Numbered from the stretch's first letter, positions 26,699 through 34,172 are shown. The stretch: DNA of 64,000 nt from Streptomyces sp. NBC_00775 (GCF_036347135.1 NZ_CP108938.1:4030001-4094000); one strand, 5' to 3'. Notes: generated by a model from the sequence alone, not told the origin. Program-made: numbers and translations.

Positions 26699-27087
26699 CC
26701 ACCCACCAGCGCGACAAGCTTCAGGAACGTGACCTCGGTCCCCAGCACCAGCTCGATCTCCTCATCGAGCTCGGTCACTTGTCGATCCCCGACAAGCACC
26801 AGGAACCCATTACCGGCGAAAGCCTTGAGCGCCAGCTCGGTCTGGACCTCCGGGTCTATCCGCCGAGGCGTCCGCAACGCGTACCCGTTCAGCACACGCT
26901 CGGCGTCCCTGGGCTGCACGAGTCCCTGGAAGACCCCCGGCGTACGCGCGTTGTACTCGGCGACCTCCTGGAAGACCCGCCGCCGGATCAGCTCACGCAA
27001 CGCGAGCCGCTCCTCAGCGATCTCGATCCCCCAGCCCGCGCCGCGGTCCCCACTGGTCGTCTCGTCGACGAACGTCACCATTCCCAT
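26695..27087 (-). CDS. Unknown 130-aa protein coupled to DUF4132 gene
   Basis: Small cytoplasmic protein beginning MGMVTFVDETTSGDRGAGWG and ending VTFLKLVALVGG. Contains ALRELIRRRVFQEVAEYNAR and ALKAFAGNGFLVLVGDRQV. No family recognised. The open frame runs far upstream (to 27795), but that stretch is antisense to the 27163-27726 gene, so I place the start at ATG 27087; ATG 27081 is also possible and neither has a strong ribosome site. Its TGA overlaps the DUF4132 ATG, so the two proteins are probably made together and may work together. Confidence 0.6.
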   Translation of the reverse strand: MGMVTFVDETTSGDRGAGWGIEIAEERLALRELIRRRVFQEVAEYNARTPGVFQGLVQPRDAERVLNGYALRTPRRIDPEVQTELALKAFAGNGFLVLVGDRQVTELDEEIELVLGTEVTFLKLVALVGG

Positions 27088-27162
27088 GCCGAAGACAGTA
27101 CGAGCCACCACTGACAATCGATCACCGCGCCCGAATCCACCCTCCCGTCTTATGGTTCGGGC

Positions 27163-27726
27163 ATGAGCAACTCCCGTGCGGCGGCGGTCCTCACCACCCC
27201 CGACCTCACCGAAGCGCTGCGCGCCATACGCACCCTCCTGGACATCGCCGACCTCCATCACTCGGAGGTCGACTTCGAGGCCGTGATCCACTCGCCGGAG
27301 GTCCTGACGCGGGTACGTCACGTACTCCCCGACCTCGAATGGTGGGCGAAGGCCGGAAAGCAACACGGCTCCTCGGAGGCCGGCGACGACCCGGCGGCCT
27401 GCCTGCCCGTCCGGGTCAACGACTGGTGCCACCCCCTCGACGTGGCCGAACCCTTCATCGCCGCGTTGGGCCCGAGCCCCGCTGCCATCCGCTGGGACCT
27501 GAACGCCTGGCCCGAAGTCCCCGAGGCAGGCCTGGAGTACATCTCCCAGAAGTACGCGTACCTGACCCTCGCGCTGAACTCCCGAGACATCTACCAGGAC
27601 GAACCGTCCACCGACCACACTGTGTACGTCCACGTCCCGAGCGACGACGACACCGCACGCATCGAGTGGCTCGCGGCCCAGGTGGGCGGCCGCTTCACGG
27701 GCAGGATCGAGATCGCCCCACTCTGA
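27163..27726 (+). CDS. Unknown protein, 187 aa
   Basis: Cytoplasmic protein of unknown function with an acidic, helix-rich N-terminal half (DLTEALRAIRTLLDIADLHH) and a strand-rich C-terminal half rich in aromatics (AIRWDLNAWPEVPEAGLEYI, HTVYVHVPSDDDTARIEWLA). No signal or membrane segment. It diverges from the DUF4132/130-aa unit with 75 bases between starts, so the promoters of both are in that gap. Confidence 0.55.
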   Translation: MSNSRAAAVLTTPDLTEALRAIRTLLDIADLHHSEVDFEAVIHSPEVLTRVRHVLPDLEWWAKAGKQHGSSEAGDDPAACLPVRVNDWCHPLDVAEPFIAALGPSPAAIRWDLNAWPEVPEAGLEYISQKYAYLTLALNSRDIYQDEPSTDHTVYVHVPSDDDTARIEWLAAQVGGRFTGRIEIAPL

Positions 27727-27764
27727 CCTAGCCCTGCCGCGATCTGACAGCGCTCCGACCCCGC

Positions 27765-28229
27765 TCACCCGCACGAAGCCCGCCACTCCGCCCACACCTC
27801 CTTCCCGCCGCTCATGCGACGCCCGTTGAGCATCCGGTAGTGGCCCCAGTCATCGGCGCACTCCCGCAACAGCCAGAGCCCACGCCCACTCTCGGCGTCG
27901 AGGTCCGCCACCGTCCCCGGACTCTCCCTCGGCGGAAACGGATTGCTGTCCCACACGCTGAGCCGTAACCGTCCGCCCTCACGCCCGAGCCGTACTCCCA
28001 CCGGATCCCACGTACAGGCAAGGGAGTTGGTGACCAGCTCGGAGGCGACGAGTTCGACGCTGTCCAGGACGACCTCGGGTACGCGGTACCGGCTGAGTAC
28101 GGCACGCACGTGGGCGCGGACGATGCCGGGGCCGAGGGGCGAGTGGGGAATCCGGAGGGAGTACTCCCAGTCGGCGTCGGGAGGGTCGAGCGGGAAGTCG
28201 GCAAGAGCCTTCGGAGCGATTTCGGGCAT
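27765..28229 (-). CDS. RsbW/SpoIIAB-like ATP-binding regulator of a WhiJ-type triad
   Basis: HATPase_c_2 serine-kinase/anti-sigma-like protein, 154 aa. N box VELVASELVTNSLACTWDP, G1-like LRLSVWDSNPFPP and G2 ESGRGLWLLRECADDWG are present. Such proteins stand divergent from XRE-DUF5753 regulators and DUF397 proteins in WhiJ/AbaA-type loci of Streptomyces, and that is the arrangement here. Start ATG 28229 follows GAGGAG at eight bases. The 224-base intergenic region between this gene and the XRE gene includes AAACGG-N18-CCGTTT (28385-28414), a possible operator. Confidence 0.85.
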   Translation of the reverse strand: MPEIAPKALADFPLDPPDADWEYSLRIPHSPLGPGIVRAHVRAVLSRYRVPEVVLDSVELVASELVTNSLACTWDPVGVRLGREGGRLRLSVWDSNPFPPRESPGTVADLDAESGRGLWLLRECADDWGHYRMLNGRRMSGGKEVWAEWRASCG

Positions 28230-28453
28230 GATCGTAACTCCTCGTTGAGGTACGGGGGTTGGATGGGAGAGTTAAGTGACACGGGCGGTGGCTCTGTCGC
28301 CCTGCCGTTGCGAGGGGCGCGGGCAGGGCGGTGCGCTTCCAGGGATCCCGGTGCCACGTTGGGTAGTTGGCGTGACACGAAGGTAAACGGTTCGGAGTAG
28401 GGTTACTACCGTTTCCGTCAAACCATTACCCCTACGAGTGAGAGGACGGTGCC

Positions 28454-29305
28454 ATGCCGCCAAGGCCAACAGCGTCGGTACGACAGCAGCGCATCGGCGC
28501 TGAGCTGCGCAAACTGCGCGAGCAAGCAGGCCTTACCTCCCGTGAGGCTGGCGAGTTGCTCAGCGTCAACGCGGCGCGCATCAGCTCCATCGAGGCCGGA
28601 CGCTTCGGCGTCAGCGTGGACCGCGTCCGCATGTTCGCGCACAGCTACGGCTGCTCGGACGAGCCGTACATCGAGGCGCTCGCGGCCATGACCGCAGGGC
28701 GCGGGCGCAACTGGTGGGACGAGTACCGCGAGACGCTGCCCGCCGGACTACTCGACCTCGCTGAGCTGGAACACCACGCGACAGCGGTCCGCACCGCCCA
28801 AGTCGCGCACATCCCCGGGCTGTTCCAAACGGTCGACTACGCCCGCCTGATCTTCCGGCAGTCCATCCCCGAGCTGTCCCCACCGGAAATCGAGTACCGC
28901 GTCACTCACCGCATCAAGCGGCAGGGCATCCTCTTCTCGGACAGCCCGACCCCGTACACGGCGATCATCCACGAGGCCGCCCTGCGGATGCGCTTCGGCG
29001 GCCGCGAGGTAACCCGCGAGCAGCTGAAGCACGTTGCCGAGATGAGCGAGCGAGATCAGGTGACCGTTCTCGTCATCCCGTACGAGGCCGGCGTCTTCCC
29101 CGGCGCCGGGCAGAGCGTCCTGTATGCGGAGGGCCCGATCCCCCGGCTGGACAGCGTGCAGCTCGACGCCGAACATGGGTCCGTATTCCTCTATGCGGAC
29201 CTCCAACTGGAGAAATACCGCACGTTCATGGCCCACTTCGAAGCGGTGGCCCTAAAGGAGTCCGCCTCCCGAGACCTGATCCGCGAGATCCTCAACGACC
29301 TCTGA
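28454..29305 (+). CDS. XRE-family regulator with DUF5753 (WhiJ-like)
   Basis: DNA-binding regulator, 283 aa. Helix-turn-helix at about 15-70 (IGAELRKLREQAGLTSREAG, SVNAARISSIEAGRFGVSVD), then the DUF5753/Scr1-like ligand domain (about 95-280) with IPGLFQTVDYARLIFRQSIP and LRMRFGGREVTREQLKHVAE. This is the class to which S. coelicolor WhiJ belongs, with more than twenty paralogues per genome. The DUF397 partner follows 10 bases downstream. Its target and signal are not visible from sequence. Confidence 0.9.
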   Translation: MPPRPTASVRQQRIGAELRKLREQAGLTSREAGELLSVNAARISSIEAGRFGVSVDRVRMFAHSYGCSDEPYIEALAAMTAGRGRNWWDEYRETLPAGLLDLAELEHHATAVRTAQVAHIPGLFQTVDYARLIFRQSIPELSPPEIEYRVTHRIKRQGILFSDSPTPYTAIIHEAALRMRFGGREVTREQLKHVAEMSERDQVTVLVIPYEAGVFPGAGQSVLYAEGPIPRLDSVQLDAEHGSVFLYADLQLEKYRTFMAHFEAVALKESASRDLIREILNDL

Positions 29306-29315
29306 AAGGCCCGAA

Positions 29316-29522
29316 GTGCACACCCTCCACTGGCAGAAGTCGTCCTACAGCAGCGAGGGAAACAACTGCCTCGAACTCGCGTCCACCCCCGACGGAACGA
29401 TCCATCTCCGCGAATCCGACACCCCAACCACAACCCTCACCCTCCGGGCGACCACCCTCAACCCGCTACTCGCCGCAGCCCGCGAGGGCATACGTCTGCC
29501 CGGTCCGGGCGCTCGCTACTAG
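29316..29522 (+). CDS. DUF397 small partner protein
   Basis: DUF397 protein, 68 aa, with the family hallmarks WQKSSYSSEGNNCLELA and LRESDTP followed by a Phe/Leu-poor tail. In WhiJ-type loci the DUF397 protein antagonises the adjacent XRE regulator. GTG start 29316 is 10 bases after the XRE stop. Its TAG overlaps the convergent lipoprotein stop by two bases. Confidence 0.88.
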   Translation: MHTLHWQKSSYSSEGNNCLELASTPDGTIHLRESDTPTTTLTLRATTLNPLLAAAREGIRLPGPGARY

Positions 29523-30232
29523 TCCGCAGCCCGCTGCCGCACCTTCGTCAGCTTGGCGAGCTGGGCCGTGACGACCGCGTCGGGAATACCGCTCGCGCTG
29601 TCCTCCGCTTCGGGGGTCGTGCCGAAGTACACCAAGGTGGACCCGCTTCTGATCACGGTGACTGTCTGGGTACGCGGGATACCCCACAAGCTGCTCGACA
29701 GTTCGTACGAGATCGCCGCGCCCCTGCCCTTCGGCGCATCGCGTTCCACAACCGCCGCATACCGCTGAGGCACGGGCGAGGTATCAACCGTCGCGCTGAA
29801 CCCGTCCCCACAGGCACGCACTGCCGCCCGAAGCCGCTTGAACGCGGCCTCCGCGCCTCCCGCCCCAAAGGTTCCGAGCACGACGGTCACCACCGGGTTT
29901 GCCCCACCAGCGGTTTCCGGTGCCACGCCGGTCGTCGCGGCCACTGCACCAGGCTCAGGCCGCATGCGCATCGACCTCACGTCAGCCAAGGGCAGACATG
30001 CCGTCGGCCGCGCCTCGAACCGATCCCTCCACCCGCGAATCTCCTTGCGAGACATGGCAAAGAACTCGAAGTCGGCCACAGTCTCCGCATCCAGCACGGC
30101 GGACTCCAATTGCGCACGACTGAGCTTCACAGCCTCAGCCTTCTTGCCGGGTTCCCCAGTCGTTCCGCACCCCGCCACGAGCGCCACCCCTACCAGCGCC
30201 GTCACAACACGCCCCCACCGATGACGGTCCAC
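29519..30232 (-). CDS. Lipoprotein of unknown function
   Basis: Exported lipoprotein, 237 aa, with lipobox LVAGC (Cys22) after a short basic/hydrophobic signal. The mature domain has two further cysteines (ARPTACLPL and VRACGDGF), consistent with a disulfide in a PknH-sensor-like or related extracellular fold; that similarity is only structural impression. GTG 30232 follows AGGGG. Upstream lie two small inverted repeats (30257-30278 and 30290-30302). Confidence 0.7.
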   Translation of the reverse strand: MDRHRWGRVVTALVGVALVAGCGTTGEPGKKAEAVKLSRAQLESAVLDAETVADFEFFAMSRKEIRGWRDRFEARPTACLPLADVRSMRMRPEPGAVAATTGVAPETAGGANPVVTVVLGTFGAGGAEAAFKRLRAAVRACGDGFSATVDTSPVPQRYAAVVERDAPKGRGAAISYELSSSLWGIPRTQTVTVIRSGSTLVYFGTTPEAEDSASGIPDAVVTAQLAKLTKVRQRAAD

Positions 30233-30256
30233 GCGCCCCTCCCCATCCGTCTTGCT

Positions 30257-30302
30257 CCCTATCGCGAATCCGATAGGGGTGCCGTGCCTGAACTTTCAGT
30301 TC
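30257..30302 (-). promoter_or_regulatory. Two short inverted repeats upstream of lipoprotein gene
   Basis: CCCTATCG-CGAATC-CGATAGGG (30257-30278, perfect 8-bp arms) and GAACT-TTC-AGTTC (30290-30302). They lie 25-70 bases before the lipoprotein start and may be operators, or the first may end transcription coming from the DUF6188 gene. Confidence 0.35.
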
Positions 30303-30398
30303 CCGTCCCCCGGCTCAGAAGCTCACTCACCGAGACACCTGCCCGTTCCACTAAGCCATGCGGCAAGCTGCCGACAGCCCGTCACACCTGGCCAGACT

Positions 30399-30794
30399 TC
30401 ATGGAGCGCTAGGGCCGACGACTTTCATGGCACCAACGCCCCCCTTGTATGAATGATCAAATTCGCCCGACTTTCGAATGCGGACCGTCACCTCGGGCTT
30501 GTCTCCCCGAACATTCATGTGCTGCCCCGCGCTGAATACAATCCGCAGTACGCCAGACTTGAATGCCACCGCCGACAGCACGGTGGTACCCACCAGTTCA
30601 TCCAATTGCTGGATGGGGGCAGCACCTGGGGCAGCGACCGGCCCGCGCGTCAGATGCACTGACCCGTTGACAGTCAGGTCCACCCCGCCAGCGAGGGTCA
30701 CCATGCACGCCGAAGGGTGCGATTCTTGAGCGACAGTCAAAACCTGGGTTCCCCGTAGCCCCAGAGTCCAGCGGTCCTCCAACTCTTCGATCAC
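30399..30794 (-). CDS. DUF6188-like protein, probable toxin immunity
   Basis: Small protein, 131 aa, beginning IEELEDRWTLGLRGTQVLTV and carrying ACMVTLAGGVDLTVNGSVHL and VLRIVFSAGQHMNVR; the WTLGLRGxxV - LTVNG - F.gGxxLxV pattern is that of DUF6188 proteins, often beside polymorphic toxins. GTG 30794 overlaps the last codon and stop of the upstream toxin remnant (CCGTGA), so it was translationally coupled to it. Immunity role is inferred from that context. The C-terminal SYKGGVGAMKVVGPSAP is of low complexity. Confidence 0.55.
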   Translation of the reverse strand: MIEELEDRWTLGLRGTQVLTVAQESHPSACMVTLAGGVDLTVNGSVHLTRGPVAAPGAAPIQQLDELVGTTVLSAVAFKSGVLRIVFSAGQHMNVRGDKPEVTVRIRKSGEFDHSYKGGVGAMKVVGPSAP

Positions 30795-31120
30795 GGCTCC
30801 TCCGGGAGATAGTCAAAAAATGTTTCCGATGCTGTCGCCCGGGGTTCCATCGAGCATCTGCGGGTGAACTTCACCCGTATTGGGGTCGATGAGCATATCG
30901 GGATTCCCGTTGTCGCGAATTCCGCGCCATCCACCCTGCCCCTTACTCGATGAATGGCTTCCTTGATCTGCTTGACGGAGTATCCGGTAGCCCGTGCCAA
31001 CGCGTTCGGCTTGGACACCATGTTGCATGCGTCGCTGTTGTGAACGAGGATCGGCGTTTCGCCCGCCAGCACATAGTACGTGTACTGGCGGACCTCTCTA
31101 CCTGCTTTTTCGCAGGTCAA
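30791..31120 (-). pseudogene. Broken C-terminal tip of a polymorphic (Rhs/Hint-type) toxin
   Basis: The minus-strand reading VRQYTYYVLAGETPILVHNS matches the end of a Hint (pretoxin) domain. It then reads NMVSKPNALARATGYSVKQI and, after a frame change near 30945, SKGQGGWRGIRDNGNPDMLI and DPNTGEVHPQMLDG, PGDSIGNIF, with a second frame change in an A6 run near 30815-30820 restoring FDYLPEEP and the stop. Neither a start nor any upstream toxin body is present: the frame hits a stop at 31181. So this is a toxin tip cut off from its parent, broken by one base lost and one gained. Sequencing error could explain the two shifts but not the missing body. Confidence 0.65.
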
Positions 31121-31201
31121 GCGCAGTTTGCCGGTCCGGTGAAGTGAGTGGGTGTCCGTGGCTGTGCGGGGTTGTTGCTGTCAGCTACTGCCGTCAGCCA
31201 G

Positions 31202-31672
31202 TTAGCCGAGGTACGGCTTCTCGCGCTGTTCCAGGAAGTGCTGGAGCCTGAGCCGTTGGGTGTGGTGCATCGGCAACTGCTCGATCTCTTCCGCCGGCAC
31301 GAACCGGAGCTCGGTGGACTCGTCGGAGATCTCCAGTCGGCCGCCGGTGATGCGGGCGGTGAAGCAGACATTGAACTGGCGGCGAACCTCGCCGTCGGTG
31401 TAGGCAATGATGTGTTTCGGGTCGGTGTAGGTGCCGACCAGGCCCGTGATCTCCACGTCCAAGCCGGTCTCCTCCTTGACCTCGCGGACGGCCGTGCCTG
31501 GTAGGGAGTCAGTCAGATCCATGCCGCCACCGGGCAGCGCCCACAGGTCGTTGTCACGCCGGCGCTGGAGGAGGATGCGCCCGTGGTCGTCGGTGACGAC
31601 GCTGGAGGCGGCGACGACCATGCTGTTCGGCTTGGGTGCGGCTGGGTCGTCGTAGTACTCGGTGCGGGCCAC
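31202..31672 (-). CDS. Nudix hydrolase
   Basis: Nudix-fold pyrophosphohydrolase, 156 aa, probably acting on nucleotide-like substrates. The Nudix box is GGGMDLTDSLPGTAVREVKE followed by ETGL; the metal-binding REVKEE core is intact, while the first conserved Glu position reads Asp. A core strand VVAASSVVTDDHGRILLQRR precedes it. GTG 31672 is chosen because AGGGG lies six bases upstream; the open frame otherwise reaches 31711. It overlaps no partner, and the stretch between it and the toxin remnant is non-coding. Confidence 0.85.
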   Translation of the reverse strand: MARTEYYDDPAAPKPNSMVVAASSVVTDDHGRILLQRRRDNDLWALPGGGMDLTDSLPGTAVREVKEETGLDVEITGLVGTYTDPKHIIAYTDGEVRRQFNVCFTARITGGRLEISDESTELRFVPAEEIEQLPMHHTQRLRLQHFLEQREKPYLG

Positions 31673-31674
31673 GG

Positions 31675-31782
31675 TCAGCCCCTCTCTCGTACGAGCGTCG
31701 CCGCCGCCCACACCGCGTCGAAGCTGTCGGCGTAGGTGGCGAACATGCCGCCCTCCTGGCAGTGCTCATGGCCATGGGCTTC
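31675..31782 (-). pseudogene. Possible leftover C-terminus of another gene
   Basis: Just upstream of the Nudix start, one frame reads GGMFATYADSFDAVWAAATL and stops at 31675. The string looks like the final helix of an XRE-type regulator or similar protein, but the frame opens without a start and upstream sequence does not continue it. It may be a truncation scar or chance. Confidence 0.25.
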
Positions 31783-31837
31783 TGGCCTCAGACTTGCAGC
31801 CAGGGAGCCCTTTTCGCCATCGGCTGAGGGTGTGACG

Positions 31838-31870
31838 CGGGGGCCGGCCACGCCCTGTGGCCGGCCCCCG
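31838..31870 (-). terminator. Strong hairpin after second Uma2 gene
   Basis: Perfect 14-bp stem (CGGGGGCCGGCCAC / GTGGCCGGCCCCCG) with a 5-base loop, ten bases past the Uma2 stop on the minus strand. Confidence 0.85.
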
Positions 31871-31879
31871 CAACGGCTC

Positions 31880-32509
31880 CTACGCGGGTTCTGAACCGCC
31901 GCGCCGCCGATTGATGGCCGTCAGGTCGATCTCGATCTCGAAGGGGACGGTGACCTTGAGGCGGTCGTGGAAGATGCCCGTGAGGCCGTACGACTTGGTG
32001 GCCGGGTCGAGTTCGTAGACGTAGACGACGGGGAGGCCCTTGTCGTCGTCCTCCTCCACCCTCCAGAAGTGTTCGACTCCGGCGGCGGCGTACTTGCGCG
32101 GTTTGACTTCTCGGTCGCGTTCGCGGGAGTCGGGTGAGACTACTTCGACAGCGAGGACGATGTCCTCTGGCTTGTACCAGGTTTGCTTCGGCCCCGTGTT
32201 CGCCTCCACCAGGAAGACCAAGACGTCCGGCTCGGGCCGATTCTTGGTGTCCAACTTGATCGCCATCTCCCGCATGACATCAAGATGGTCAGGGGCCTGC
32301 TCCAGAAGACTGTTCTCCAGCAGACGCATGCAACGTCCGTGGAAGGCGGTCTGCGGACTCACGAAAACGAGACTCCCGTCGATCAACTCCGTGTGCGGCG
32401 GGAGGCCCGGAATCCGGTCTAGGTCGTCCGCGGTCCAGCCCTCGGGGGGCGGGATCGGCCAGCGGTACGCCGACTCGTCGTCGAGGCCGTTCTCGGATGC
32501 GGCGCTCAT
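31880..32509 (-). CDS. Uma2-family restriction-endonuclease-fold protein
   Basis: PD-(D/E)xK-fold protein of the Uma2 family, 209 aa. Core blocks: HTELIDGSLVFVSPQTAFHG, EPDVLVFLVEAN (Asp), IVLAVEVVSPDSRERDREVK (Glu, then Lys), YAAAGVEHFWRVEEDDD. ATG 32509 (MSAASENG) is preferred with GGGAG at six bases; ATG 32521 is an alternative. Only distantly similar to the 23615 copy. No partner protein or phage context is visible. Confidence 0.85.
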   Translation of the reverse strand: MSAASENGLDDESAYRWPIPPPEGWTADDLDRIPGLPPHTELIDGSLVFVSPQTAFHGRCMRLLENSLLEQAPDHLDVMREMAIKLDTKNRPEPDVLVFLVEANTGPKQTWYKPEDIVLAVEVVSPDSRERDREVKPRKYAAAGVEHFWRVEEDDDKGLPVVYVYELDPATKSYGLTGIFHDRLKVTVPFEIEIDLTAINRRRGGSEPA

Positions 32510-32654
32510 CAGTGCTCCCATGGGACGGAGTCTCGCCTGTCGATTCAGCGTACCCAGGGGGAATGAGAGGCGCTTCACCTCAACGGGTGATCACATGTTC
32601 GGCCCGCGGTCAGTCCCTCCTCGTCCTCTTCCGGTCCGCACCTAACCTGACGAC

Positions 32655-33071
32655 ATGTCAGATGACGTGTCATACGAGCTGCTCGGCTTCGACAACGTGC
32701 TCCTGCCCGTCGGGGACCTCAACGAGGGCGTGACCTTCTACGAGCGGGCCGGCTTCCCCGTGGCGTTCCGGCTCGACGAGGCCGGGATCGCCCTGTTGAA
32801 GGTGGGCAAGGAGACGCCCGGCGTGCTGTTGCGGCTGGACGAGGAGTTGAGTCACCGGCCGCCGCCGTGGGCCTCGCCGCGGGTGTGGCTGGAGGTGCGG
32901 GACGCGCGGGCCGCGGCGGACGCCCTCGCCGCGGTGGGCGTTCAGCCTCTCGATGAACCCTTCCCCGTCGCCACCGGGTGGACCGTCGAGATCGCCGACC
33001 CCTGGGGCAACGTCATCGGCCTCACCGACTACAGCAAGCGACCCGAACTGGGCCGCGCCGCACGGGCGTAG
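32655..33071 (+). CDS. VOC-family (glyoxalase/bleomycin-resistance fold) protein
   Basis: Small metalloenzyme-fold protein, 138 aa, two paired beta-alpha-beta-beta-beta units. Blocks: LGFDNVLLPVGDLNEGVTFY, ERAGFPVAFRLDEAGIALLK, TGWTVEIADPWGNVIGLTDY. The C-terminal Glu of EIADPWGN is a usual metal ligand; the first His ligand is not obvious, so a lyase or dioxygenase role is uncertain. It precedes the operator-controlled membrane/DCC/TetR unit by 171 bases and may or may not belong to it. Confidence 0.8.
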   Translation: MSDDVSYELLGFDNVLLPVGDLNEGVTFYERAGFPVAFRLDEAGIALLKVGKETPGVLLRLDEELSHRPPPWASPRVWLEVRDARAAADALAAVGVQPLDEPFPVATGWTVEIADPWGNVIGLTDYSKRPELGRAARA

Positions 33072-33169
33072 GCGTGACCCATGTCGTCACCCAAGTCATC
33101 GCCCAAGGCGTAAGTCCAGAGCGACCCAAGACGTGACCCGCGACGTGACCCAAGACACCCACCCCCGAC

Positions 33170-33198
33170 TTGAACGTGTTCAAACACAGGTCTACATT
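33170..33198 (+). promoter_or_regulatory. Sigma-70-like promoter overlapped by first operator
   Basis: TTGAAC (33170-33175) and TACATT (33193-33198) are spaced 17 bases, fitting a vegetative promoter with a start near 33205. The -35 box is the left part of a TTGAACGTGTTCAA palindrome, so a bound repressor would block RNA polymerase. Confidence 0.6.
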
Positions 33199-33228
33199 CC
33201 TTCCTGACAGCGTTTTGAACGCGTTCAA
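33170..33228. promoter_or_regulatory. Two TTGAACG(T/C)GTTCAA operators
   Basis: Copies at 33170-33183 (TTGAACGTGTTCAA, one mismatch to perfect symmetry) and 33215-33228 (TTGAACGCGTTCAA, perfect 14-bp palindrome), centres 45 bases apart. One covers the -35 box and the other lies about +10 to +23 of the deduced start. The TetR gene 945 bases downstream in the same direction is the likely binder, since such GAAC-N-GTTC palindromes are common TetR targets, but this is inference. Confidence 0.65.
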
Positions 33229-33242
33229 GAAGGGGTGGGGAC

Positions 33243-33650
33243 ATGGACCTCACAGTCGTCGCGTACGTCATCTATCTGCTGGTCAGCATCGCGCTGACCA
33301 TCTGGGTGGCACGCACCCTGAGCCACAACGGGCGGATCTTCCTGTCCGATGTGCTGCACGGCAACGAGAAGCTCGCCGAAGCCGTCAACCACCTGCTGGT
33401 GGTGGGCTTCTACCTCGTCAACCTGGGCTTCGTCGCGCTCTATCTGCACCAGGACGACGAGATCGGCAACGCCCGCGAGATCTTCGAGGCCCTGTCGACC
33501 AAGCTCGGGGTGGTGCTGCTCGTCCTCGGGGTCATGCACCTGGGGAACGTGTACGTGCTCAACAAGATCCGGCGGCGGGGCGTGATGGAGCGGGAGCAGC
33601 AGCCGCCCGTCGCGCCGACCGACTGGATCGCACCCGCGGCCGGGGCGTGA
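33243..33650 (+). CDS. Small integral membrane protein, 135 aa
   Basis: Membrane protein with three predicted helices (VVAYVIYLLVSIALTIWVAR, LLVVGFYLVNLGFVALYLHQ, LGVVLLVLGVMHLGNVYVLN) and a short basic Gln/Pro tail. No catalytic motif; family not named by me. ATG 33243 follows AAGGGGTGGGG. Its TGA overlaps the GTG start of the DCC gene (GTGA), so the two are coupled. Paired, operator-controlled expression points to a joint role at the membrane. Confidence 0.75.
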   Translation: MDLTVVAYVIYLLVSIALTIWVARTLSHNGRIFLSDVLHGNEKLAEAVNHLLVVGFYLVNLGFVALYLHQDDEIGNAREIFEALSTKLGVVLLVLGVMHLGNVYVLNKIRRRGVMEREQQPPVAPTDWIAPAAGA

Positions 33651-34162
33651 GTCCGGTGGCCGGCGCCGCAGCCACCCGGGACCGGGACGCCGTGCGCGTC
33701 CCGGTCCTCGGGCTCACCGTGCTCTACGACGCGCAGTGCTCGCTGTGCACCTTCCTGCGGGGCTGGCTCGCGAAGCAGCCGCAACTGGTGCCGCTCCGGC
33801 TGGTACCCGCCGGGTCCGACGAAGCGCGGGCGCTCTTTCCCTCGCTCGATCACCGGGCCACCCTCGAGGACATCACCGTCGTGGGGGACGGAGGGCAGGT
33901 CTACCGCGGGGCCGCCGCCTGGGTCGTCACCCTCTGGGCGTTGCGCGAACACCGGCCGCTCGCCCATCGGCTGAGCACCCCGGCCGGCGCACGTTTCGCG
34001 AAGGGCGCCATGCTCACCGCGGCCAAGTGGCGCGAGACCCAGTCCCGCGAGGGCTGGGGCGGGGGCGTCTATCAGCGGGGCGACGGCTGGGTCTACGACC
34101 CGAGCTCGGGATGGACGTACCAACCTCCTGCCTGCGACAGCGGCACCTGCTCCACTCGTTAG
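33647..34162 (+). CDS. DCC/DUF393-family thiol-disulfide protein
   Basis: Thioredoxin-like protein of the DCC (DUF393) family, 171 aa. The signature YDAQCSLCTFLRGWL carries the CxxC pair (D-x-x-C-x-x-C). Further blocks: VPAGSDEARALFPSLDHRAT, GGQVYRGAAAWVVTLWAL. No signal peptide, so it acts at the cytoplasmic face. GTG 33647 overlaps the membrane-protein stop; GTG 33656 is a less likely alternative. The TetR gene follows after 10 bases. DCC proteins often accompany membrane proteins such as HTTM types, which fits. Confidence 0.8.
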   Translation: MSPVAGAAATRDRDAVRVPVLGLTVLYDAQCSLCTFLRGWLAKQPQLVPLRLVPAGSDEARALFPSLDHRATLEDITVVGDGGQVYRGAAAWVVTLWALREHRPLAHRLSTPAGARFAKGAMLTAAKWRETQSREGWGGGVYQRGDGWVYDPSSGWTYQPPACDSGTCSTR

Positions 34163-34172
34163 GCTCGACCCC

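Noticed and set aside
30320..30395. tRNA-like string on the minus strand (GGCTTAGTGGAACGG)
   Set aside because: Resembles a D-arm, but no acceptor stem, anticodon stem or TpsiC loop can be folded around it.
33072..33169. Repeated GTGACCC words before the operator region
   Set aside because: Copies are irregular in spacing and too short to separate from composition bias.
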